Assembly (NCBI GenBank): GCA_963730375.1
Contig: CAVSRJ010000001.1
Location: 620,001-684,000, forward strand
Direction of reading: 5' to 3'
Origin: UBA6224 sp963730375
GTDB taxonomy: Bacteria; Patescibacteriota; Saccharimonadia; Saccharimonadales; UBA4665
Length of the DNA: 64,000 nucleotides
The position numbers were made by a program, and so were the translations under genes. How positions within the stretch are numbered: position 1 is the first letter of the stretch; each line of letters starts with the position of its first letter. Positions 34,719 to 41,107 of the stretch are shown here, in pieces. The notes beneath the pieces are model-generated. The model was not told where the DNA came from, did not search any database, and worked only from the letters and a program-made list of their open reading frames with translations.

Positions 34719-37257
34719 AAATACAGCTTGATCGCTTCGAGGTCGCGGGTGCGCCAAGCGGATTGCCACTCGATGGTTTCGACGCCTTGCTTGATGTTAC
34801 GAGCGAAGGCGGCACTCATGTGTGACTCAAAGAACTTCGTGTACGTGGGTAGGAATGACACATCACTGTAATTGCGAGCGGCGTAATTCGGCATGCGGTA
34901 AAAGCTAAGGTCGCTGCCAAGGTTGTCCTGTAGCCACTGCCAGTTCGCGACCATCCAATCCCAGGCCTTGTCGCGAGCGTGGCGGTTTGCGAAACTGTAA
35001 GCCAGCCAGTAAGCGGCATCTTGCAGGCGGACGTTGTCTTGGGTAATTTGGCTCAGTGCCTTGTCGATGAGCTCTGGTTGCTCAAAGCTGGTGATAGCGG
35101 CGGATAAGGTGACGCGCTCCTCGCTATTTTTGCTAGCGTTATGCATGGCGAGCAGCTTATCGAATTCGGCCTTGCCGCCTTCGCGCGCAGCCGTGCCGTA
35201 GACAACGCCACGCAAGTCTGGCGCGACGTCTTCCGGTGTTGTTCATTTCATTAAAGCGACGGAGTGCTTCGTCGACGACAGCCTTGTCATCTGATGCCGA
35301 GGCTAATGACAGAACAGTCGGCCGCAGCAGTGTATCAAAGTGTGATTCGTCCTTGTTCGCATCCCAGCCGAGTCCGGCGACTTGCTTGGCAGCAAGCTTA
35401 CGGCCGAGTGGTTTCATGGCCTCACGCAGGTCTTCGTCGCGCATGGTACTGCGGATACCAGCCAGCACGCCACTGATAACATCCCAGACGAAGGTATTGT
35501 CTTCGTCGGCGTATGCCTCGAGCAATTCCAGAGTGTCGACGGTGCTGGAGTAGCCGGCTTTGGCCGCCTCGTAGCTGTCTGACAAGATGCCCAGTCGATC
35601 GAGCACGGGCAGCTTGTGGATGTTAGGCGCTAGCTTGGCCAGGACATCTGCGTCGTAAACAACACGGCAGAAGCTGGTGTGGTCTTGGTTGAATATCGGG
35701 ATGCTTTCTCCCATCGGCTCATCGAGTGTCAGCTTGGTGACTGCTTTGGTGATAGTCAGCCCATCATCGGGACTGAGCGGGACAGGCCAAGTTGCCGCTT
35801 GCTTGTCGGCGCTGGGGTTGAGGTAGAAGCGCTCTTGTGTAAAAGATGCCTCTCGCTCAGTCAGGCTGGTCTTGACGATAGGATAGCCGGGTTGAGTGGT
35901 CCAGACGTGCATAAACTCCTGCACCGGCTTGCCCGAGACTTCTTCCCAGGCAGCATATAGATCGGTACTAGTGGTGTTGCCGTAGGCATGGCGCTTTAGG
36001 TAGACACGCAGGCCGTCGCGAAAATCGTCGTCACCGAGATAGTGTTTGAGCATCAGCAGGACGCTGGCGCCTTTCTCGTAGCTGATGGCGTCAAAGATTG
36101 TACGGATTTCGTCAGGATGGTTGATGGCAACGTCGATTGGGTGGGTGTTGTCGAGCGCGTCCAGTTTGAGCGCCTGGCTTTGCTCGCTGACGATAAAGTC
36201 CTCCCACACCTTCCACTCCGGGAAGAGGTGGTCAATGGCCAGGTAGCTCATCCAGCTGGCAAAACTCTCGTTGAGCCACAAGTCATTCCACCATTTCATG
36301 GTGACGAGGTTGCCGAACCATTGGTGTGTCAGTTCATGGGCGACGACATTGGCGGCCCACTGTTTCATCGGCAGGCTCGTATTTTTGCGGATCAACAACG
36401 AGGCCTTGCTCGCGAAAAGTGATACAGCCCCAGTTCTCCATGGCGCCACTGGCGAAATCTGGTAATGCGATAAAGTCGCATTTAGCCAGCGGGTACGGTA
36501 TATCGAAGTACTCGTTATAAAAGTCCAGGCATTTAACCGCTACTTCGAGCGCGAAGTCGGTGTGGGCGACTTTGTCGGCCGTGGCATAGGTCCGTACCGC
36601 CGTGCCGGCCTTGGTCGTAGCCTCTCGGTAGTCGAGGTTACCGAATACAAAGGCAAGCAGGTAGGTCGACATACGCGGTGTCGTCTCGAACTGCGTGCTT
36701 AGTCGGGAATCCTGAGTGTGCTGCTCTTTGATGGGCGTATTCGACAATACCGCTTTGGTCTCCGACGGAGTCAACAGAGTTAGGTCGAAGGTCGCTTTGG
36801 CCTCAGGCTCATCGATACAGGGAAAGGCCTCTCGGGCGTGGTGGCTCTCGAACTGGGTAGCTATCAATTTTTGCTCACTGCCATCCTGCTCGAAGAAGCA
36901 CGGATAGATCCCCTCCATATTGCGAGAGATTGCGCCACTGAAATTAACCGTTATATTGTATTCACCAGGGTAGAGTAGCTCGTCGCAGTGCAAGCGGACT
37001 TCATCGTAGGATTTTTGAGCATTGATCCGTGACACATCGTATAGCTTCTCGCCTTTTTTGTCGCTGCGCCGAATTGTGGCCTGGGTAACTTTCAGGCCCT
37101 TTTGATGAAACGTCAGTCGCTTGCTAGGTCGCCCAGTTTTTTTGCCAGTGATGACCACATTTCCTGTAAATGTCATGGCCTGGGGGTCGATATCCAGCAT
37201 TACGTGATAATTGTCGGGCTTAAATTGCTCGTACAGTCTTCTAACAGATTTACTCAT
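34712..37257 (-). CDS. pepN: M1-family aminopeptidase, two frameshifts
   Basis: Corrected length about 847 residues. The N-terminal beta domain, the exopeptidase signature SGAMENWG, the zinc site HELTHQWFGNLVTMKWWNDLWLNE (HExxH-x18-E) and the helical C-terminal domain are all readable. It removes N-terminal amino acids from peptides, which fits an organism that lives on host-derived peptides. Two extra bases break it: in the A5 run at 36382-36386 (restoring DPQNTSLPMKQ) and at about 35231 (restoring NNTEDVAPDLRG). The start at 37257 has a TATCCT box 6 nt upstream, again leaderless, with TTGACA (37294-37289) further up. Confidence 0.93.
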
Positions 37258-37345
37258 TACCCTAGGATATCATGGCTGCAGAGGTTGGACTGTCAAATAT
37301 ATCGCCACCTTGACAAATGATATAATAAGTAGCATAGTCGGACGA

Positions 37346-37627
37346 ATGAAACATCCGGAGATGGCCCCAGAGCCACAAACTGATGCACCCCAAGTAAGAA
37401 TATGCCCATTGAAAAGGGACGTTGTATTAGTGGCACTACAACAAGAAGCCCTTGAAAGCGAAACGCGCCTCCCGGGTGGAGGGGAACTTGATAAACTACT
37501 AGATGCACGTTCGATCTGCGACTGTGGACCCGGCCCGCAAGAGCAGCACCCACATTTTCTTGGTCACGAAGTGAACTTCTTGGGCAAAACCGTCTGCGGT
37601 GACCCTGCCAGCGTGCTTGAACAATAA
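37346..37627 (+). CDS. Hypothetical Cys-containing protein
   Basis: 93 residues from ATG 37346. Polar, Pro/Glu-rich start (MAPEPQTDAPQ) and a C-terminal half with ICDCGPG, HPHFLGHEVNF and TVCGDP, which could bind a metal through Cys and His. No family is recognised. TTGACA (37310-37315) with a CATAGT -10-like box lies just upstream, divergent from pepN. Codon use is like its non-GC-rich neighbours. Its transcript would run antisense to the hammerhead at 37672-37724. Confidence 0.5.
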   Translation: MKHPEMAPEPQTDAPQVRICPLKRDVVLVALQQEALESETRLPGGGELDKLLDARSICDCGPGPQEQHPHFLGHEVNFLGKTVCGDPASVLEQ

Positions 37628-37671
37628 CAACAGTAACGATACGCGAATAGTATTTGTTTACGCTATTGGTA

Positions 37672-37724
37672 GTTCGTTTCGTCCTTTTGGACTCATCAGA
37701 ATGATTACGCAATCATTGACGAAC
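37672..37724 (-). ncRNA. Type III hammerhead ribozyme
   Basis: Read on the minus strand: stem III 5' strand GTTCGT, cleavage-site C (37718), stem I AATGATT-GCGT-AATCATT, core CTGATGA, stem II GTCC-AAAA-GGAC, core GAA, stem III 3' strand ACGAAC. All conserved core positions (C3 U4 G5 A6 N7 G8 A9, G12 A13 A14, A15.1-U16.1, H17) are present; stems of 7, 4 and 6 bp are perfectly paired. The ends open at stem III, so it is type III, with cleavage predicted between 37718 and 37717. It lies about 110 nt after the last gene of cassette 2 and 2 nt after its 3' pairing arm, so it could set the 3' end of that RNA. Confidence 0.9.
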
Positions 37725-37726
37725 AT

Positions 37727-37740
37727 AACAAACAGACAAA
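37727..37740 (+). repeat. Cassette 2 pairing arm, 3' UTR side
   Basis: AACAAACAGACAAA; the minus-strand RNA reads TTTGTCTGTTTGTT here and can pair over 14 bp (one G-U) with the 5' leader segment at 38397-38410. It is directly beside the hammerhead. Confidence 0.7.
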
Positions 37741-37833
37741 ACACGGAACAAGGAAAACATCACGGGAGCACCCATGAACCTCAGGCCGCATCTAGTCTGC
37801 TCGCTATGTGCGTCTACAGGCACCCCCTTCGTT

Positions 37834-38001
37834 CTAGATGTACTCGAGCGAACCGCCGCAGCGACTGAAGATTCCGGTCTTCTTCTTGCACGGCAGCTGC
37901 TTGAGTGGGGACGACTTCGGCACCCGGTACTGCGTACCGCACATAGTGCAGCGAGCCGTCACCATCGGGTGTCGGGGCGTGGTCGTGTGTGGCATGGGCA
38001 T
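37834..38001 (-). CDS. GC-rich cassette 2: small zinc-ribbon-like protein
   Basis: 55 residues from ATG 38001, which follows an excellent AGGAGGTGA ribosome site by 4 nt. Cys residues are arranged as CTMC, then C in LPCKKK and C in SRCGG (C-x2-C-x16-C-x9-C), suggesting a small zinc ribbon with a basic centre. Pro/His/Thr-rich N-terminus. Codons are GC-ending. The stop of the preceding gene (38006) lies inside this ribosome site, so the two are coupled. Family unknown. Confidence 0.72.
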   Translation of the reverse strand: MPMPHTTTPRHPMVTARCTMCGTQYRVPKSSPLKQLPCKKKTGIFSRCGGSLEYI

Positions 38002-38005
38002 GGTC

Positions 38006-38320
38006 TCACCTCCTCGTGGGGATGTCCTCGTAGTTATGCTTGGCCTCGAGCCTCAGCGCTGGCAGAAGCACGCGGACCTTCTCCGGAAGGCCGGCCACGT
38101 CCGCGGGGTCGAAGTAGGTGTTGCCGAAGATGTCGCGCTTCACGGTGTCGACGAGTTCGTTGCCAGGGGGGTGCCCCAGCAACTCGACGTAGCCAGTATT
38201 GTCGACTCGCACCGTTGTGATGATGCGGGTGCGAGCGAAGTGGTGGGGCCGGAAGCGGAACTGCTCCTCCTCGGTCAGGTCGAGTCTGAAGGTGACGGTG
38301 GTGTGACGACACAGTAGCAT
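38006..38320 (-). CDS. GC-rich cassette 2: hypothetical protein
   Basis: 104 residues. ATG 38320 follows GGAAGG by 9 nt; a nearer ATG is out of frame and soon stops. The protein is polar, with a TVTFRLDLTEEEQFRFR strand-like start, HFARTRIITTVRVDN, and a C-terminus KVRVLLPALRLEAKHNYED. No family, signal or membrane helix is seen. Strong C/G-ending codon bias as in cassettes 1 and 3. First gene of a two-gene leftward transcript. Confidence 0.68.
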   Translation of the reverse strand: MLLCRHTTVTFRLDLTEEEQFRFRPHHFARTRIITTVRVDNTGYVELLGHPPGNELVDTVKRDIFGNTYFDPADVAGLPEKVRVLLPALRLEAKHNYEDIPTRR

Positions 38321-38450
38321 TGCATTGGTCCTTCCGTGTTTGATAAAACAAGCTATAAAATCACTCCCAGCACTGGTCTCATAGCTCGTTTCATCATTTG
38401 TCTGCTTGTTAAGATGCTTCGGAGACCATAGGTCTCAACAAAACGCTACT
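38321..38450 (-). other. 5' leader of cassette 2
   Basis: About 120 nt upstream of the first gene on the minus strand. It contains a perfect hairpin GAGACC-TAT-GGTCTC (38435-38421) and the 5' pairing arm. Further, GCTATGAG and TATAGC segments may pair. No coding sequence is seen. Confidence 0.5.
38397..38410 (-). repeat. Cassette 2 pairing arm, 5' UTR side
   Basis: On the minus strand AACAAGCAGACAAA, 13 of 14 identical in inverted orientation to 37727-37740; the one difference gives a G-U pair in RNA. Confidence 0.7.
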
Positions 38451-38479
38451 ATTATATAATTAATTATATAAGTACGCAA
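38451..38479 (-). promoter_or_regulatory. Promoter of GC-rich cassette 2
   Basis: On the minus strand TTGCGT (38479-38474), 17-nt spacer, TATAAT (38456-38451). The spacer and -10 form a near-perfect AT-only palindrome (38451-38470). Predicted start near 38444. Confidence 0.72.
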
Positions 38480-38494
38480 GCAGGCAAGTGGCTC

Positions 38495-38559
38495 TAGCGC
38501 AATGATTTACAGTGTGCTATACTGCAAGTGTTCGATCCGGCCAGCTGGTCGGATTTTTT
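38495..38559 (+). promoter_or_regulatory. nusA leader promoter followed at once by intrinsic terminator
   Basis: TATACT at 38518-38523 with a weak -35 (TAGCGC, 38495-38500) predicts a start near 38530. A hairpin ATCCG-g-CCAGCTGG-t-CGGAT (38535-38554) with six T (38554-38559) begins only a few bases later. The layout looks like attenuation in the nusA leader; NusA itself strengthens such terminators. Confidence 0.6.
38534..38559 (+). terminator. Intrinsic terminator in the nusA leader
   Basis: GATCCGG-CCAGCTGG-TCGGAT stem with a self-complementary centre, then TTTTTTC. No gene lies upstream on this strand for more than 900 nt that would need it. Confidence 0.78.
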
Positions 38560-38585
38560 CATGCACCTGACCTTTTTGCCGCGTC

Positions 38586-38698
38586 AGCCTGCCAGCGAGG
38601 CGAGCTCGCTGCACCGCTGTCGCTCTTGGCGCATTACTGCGTTAGAGACTCTGTTGCTCGTGCGCCGTACCATCAGTACGGCTTACTCCGCTACTCGA
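38586..38698. repeat. Structured intergenic element, copy B
   Basis: Related to 31249-31359. Hairpins GCGAG-gc-gaGCTCGC-type, GGCGCAT...and CCGTAC-CATCA-GTACGGCT are followed by TACTCCGCTACTCG. It lies between the nusA leader terminator and the nusA ribosome site. Copies A and B share order and pairing but differ in loops. Confidence 0.6.
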
Positions 38699-38771
38699 CT
38701 CTGCCTTATACTGCACGCAAGCAAAAAGCCCAGGTACCAAAAACTATCGTAACGAAAGAAGGAGAAATAAC

Positions 38772-39965
38772 ATGGATATGGACTTTAAACAACTAGCAGT
38801 TGCCATCAAGGCAATCGCCGAAGAAAAAAACCTGCCCGAGTCGGCAGTACAAGAGGTGGTCGAGCAGGCCCTGGCTGCTGCCTACCGACGTGACTATGGT
38901 GACCGTGAGCAAGAAATTCGCGTTACCATGAACCTGAACACGGGCGAAGTGGATGCGTATGTCACCAAAGAGGTGGTTGACGAGGTAGAGAACGACGCGT
39001 TCGAGATCAGCCTCAAAGACGCACAAGTGATGCGAAAAAACGCCAAGGTTGGCGAAACGGTCGAGTTGCACGAAAAAGTCGAGAGCTTTGGTCGTGTGGC
39101 TGCCCAGACAGCCAAGCAGGTAATCTTGCAGCGTCTGCGCGAAGCGGAGCGAGAAATTGTTATGGCCGAGTTTGAGGACAAAATTGGCACTGTCATTAAC
39201 GCAGTCGTCAGTCGTGTCGAGGGCAATATCGTCCGTATCGACCTAGGTCACGCTCAGGGCATCATGCCACGCAGCGAGCAGATCCAGGGCGAGCGGTACT
39301 ACCCAGGTCAGCGCATCAAGGTGTTCCTGAAGGACATCGAGCGCGGCTTCCGTGGTCCACAACTGGTCGTCAGCCGTGGTAACACGCAATTTGTCGAGTG
39401 GTTGTTCCGCTCAGAAGTACCCGAGATGGACAGCGGTGCTGTCGAGATTAAGGCCATCGCCCGTGAAGCGGGTGTCCGCAGCAAACTGGCTGTTGCCAGC
39501 AACGTGCAGGGTGTTGACCCAGTCGGAACCTTTGTCGGTGGTCACGGTACTCGCGTGAATGCCGTCATGAGTGAAATTGGCGAGCAGGAAAAAATTGATA
39601 TCATCGTCTTCGCCGAAGACCCTAGCGAGTACATCATCAATGCGCTCAGCCCGACAAAAGTTAGCAAGGTAAAGCTGGACAAGGATGCTACGAAAGCACA
39701 GGTAGTAGTACCGGAAGACCAGCTCAGCATAGCCATCGGTAAAGGCGGTCAGAATGTCCGCCTCGCCAGCAAGCTGACAGGATATGAGTTGGACATTACC
39801 GCAGATGCTACTGCCGCTACAACGGCAGATTCGGCTCCGAATGAGGAAGCAGCAAAGCCAGCCGAGAAAAAGGAAGCGCCAGCCGCTCCCAAGCAGCACA
39901 AGCTCAAGAAGAAGAGCGAGCTGGAAAGTAGTCTGCTTAGCGCCATCGAAGAGCACGGCGAATAG
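38772..39965 (+). CDS. nusA: Transcription termination/antitermination protein NusA
   Basis: 397 residues. N-terminal RNA-polymerase-binding domain, S1 domain (VISRVEGNIVRIDLGHAQGIMP-like), and two KH domains with GVRSKLAV and IGKGGQNVRLASKL. A low-complexity Ala/Lys/Glu tail ends the protein; the acidic repeats of proteobacterial NusA are absent. AAGGAG precedes ATG 38772. The 450-nt leader holds a promoter, a terminator and copy B of the structured element. No rimP or infB lies beside it, unlike the usual nusA operon. Confidence 0.95.
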   Translation: MDMDFKQLAVAIKAIAEEKNLPESAVQEVVEQALAAAYRRDYGDREQEIRVTMNLNTGEVDAYVTKEVVDEVENDAFEISLKDAQVMRKNAKVGETVELHEKVESFGRVAAQTAKQVILQRLREAEREIVMAEFEDKIGTVINAVVSRVEGNIVRIDLGHAQGIMPRSEQIQGERYYPGQRIKVFLKDIERGFRGPQLVVSRGNTQFVEWLFRSEVPEMDSGAVEIKAIAREAGVRSKLAVASNVQGVDPVGTFVGGHGTRVNAVMSEIGEQEKIDIIVFAEDPSEYIINALSPTKVSKVKLDKDATKAQVVVPEDQLSIAIGKGGQNVRLASKLTGYELDITADATAATTADSAPNEEAAKPAEKKEAPAAPKQHKLKKKSELESSLLSAIEEHGE

Positions 39966-40041
39966 TGCTATCAGGTCAGCCGTTTGCTTGACCGTGTGTC
40001 ACTAGTAGAAATTTGACGCGGTATATGGTATAAGTAGAAAA

Positions 40042-40458
40042 ATGAAATCAGCATTCATCGCCTATCGGCATACCGGTGAAGATCCTCGCAAGTTAGAGCC
40101 TATGCTTGGTGCTGTGCGTGACGAACTGGGAAGAATGGGTATAGAAGCGTACTGCACATTCTTCGATGAGGATGATTTCCGGGCGCGTCAGCTTTCTGCC
40201 CGCGGAATAATGCAGCATGCCTTCGAAACTATAGCCTCAAAAGATTTGTTATTTGTGATCCAAGCTACGAACGATAAATCGGAAGGTATGCTGATGGAAG
40301 TAGGGAGATTTTTCGGTATCAAACCAATTATAGTTGCAACGCACAGTGACGTGAAAGGCACCTATGTTCCTCAAATGGCTGACATAAGTTACCAATGGCA
40401 TACCGTAAACGAATTGGTCGAAGGGGTGGGACCATCGGTTTATCAGCTCGATGCCTAA
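40042..40458 (+). CDS. Nucleoside 2-deoxyribosyltransferase-like protein
   Basis: 138 residues. KSAFIAYRHTGED at the start, the DEDDFRARQLSAR region, and SEGMLMEVGRFFGIKPIIVAT (about residues 85-105) fit the NDT/TIR-like fold, in which a Glu in the SExxxExG-type motif attacks the glycosidic bond. The assignment is by motif only. TATAAG (40029-40034) ends 7 nt before the ATG (leaderless). Followed by an unknown gene and the clpC promoter. Confidence 0.55.
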   Translation: MKSAFIAYRHTGEDPRKLEPMLGAVRDELGRMGIEAYCTFFDEDDFRARQLSARGIMQHAFETIASKDLLFVIQATNDKSEGMLMEVGRFFGIKPIIVATHSDVKGTYVPQMADISYQWHTVNELVEGVGPSVYQLDA

Positions 40459-40494
40459 ATCTAGCGCTCAAGGGCAGCACCCAGCTATATAGCT

Positions 40495-40920
40495 ATGAGT
40501 TTTAATCCAGAAGATTATCCAGGTGAATATCCAGACGAGTGGTACGATACATTCCTCGGTACAATGGTTTCGAACATGTCTGTTATTAAGGCAATGTTAT
40601 CCAGAGATAGACTCCCGATAGAAACGAACGGGGAGGTTAGTCGTGGCACGCCTGTAGTCGGGGTGACTCTCGGAGAGTGGGATGGAGATACCTGGATTGG
40701 AGGCATATACGAAGGTGAGGGAATACTCATGGGGCTCGAAGATTCAGACGGGGAAAACCCCACGGTAATTATTGGAGACTACAAAGGTTATGTCGTTCGC
40801 GACGTAACCGGTGATTCAGAGCTGGTAGAACGAGCTGATGTGAAGTATGTATCATTACGACGCATCGGTAGCTTGATGGGTGTAGAAATGCCGCCCGAAA
40901 TGTATGAAGATGAAAATTAG
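40495..40920 (+). CDS. Hypothetical protein
   Basis: 141 residues, acidic. Central beta-rich segments (VGVTLGEWDGDTWIGGIYEGEGILMGLEDSDG region) and a C-terminal SLRRIGSLMGVEMPPEMYED. No signal, membrane helix or family recognised. Its stop codon (TAG 40918-40920) lies inside the CIRCE operator of clpC. Confidence 0.6.
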   Translation: MSFNPEDYPGEYPDEWYDTFLGTMVSNMSVIKAMLSRDRLPIETNGEVSRGTPVVGVTLGEWDGDTWIGGIYEGEGILMGLEDSDGENPTVIIGDYKGYVVRDVTGDSELVERADVKYVSLRRIGSLMGVEMPPEMYEDEN

Positions 40921-40943
40921 CACTCTATGTTGACGAGTGCTAA
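40917..40943. promoter_or_regulatory. CIRCE operator (HrcA site) of clpC
   Basis: Perfect TTAGCACTC-N9-GAGTGCTAA. CIRCE is bound by the heat-shock repressor HrcA, whose gene is not in this window. Confidence 0.96.
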
Positions 40944-40958
40944 TTTGCTGTGTACACT
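40930..40958 (+). promoter_or_regulatory. clpC promoter inside CIRCE
   Basis: TTGACG (40930-40935) starts in the CIRCE spacer, 17-nt gap, TACACT (40953-40958). HrcA binding would cover the -35. The remaining leader of about 140 nt to ATG 41108 ends with AAAGGTGG. Confidence 0.8.
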
Positions 40959-41107
40959 ACTTGGTAGTAGCACAATACTGTGAGGAAATAGCAGAAATCT
41001 TACAGTAAACACTAAAGAAAATTAGCTACAATTTACATATCGTTTTGAACTTGTGATAGGAAAACGTTAAGGTTTGTCTTTTAACGAAGTAAAGGTGGTA
41101 ACACACA

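Noticed and set aside
38321..38396. A second hammerhead in the cassette 2 leader (ATGATGAAACGAGC with GCTTGTT)
   Set aside because: A stem III-like pairing exists, but there is no stem II and the CTGANGA core is incomplete.
32042..38479. Prophage or insertion sequence as source of the GC-rich cassettes
   Set aside because: No integrase, transposase, capsid or target-site duplication is seen; each cassette is small and separate.
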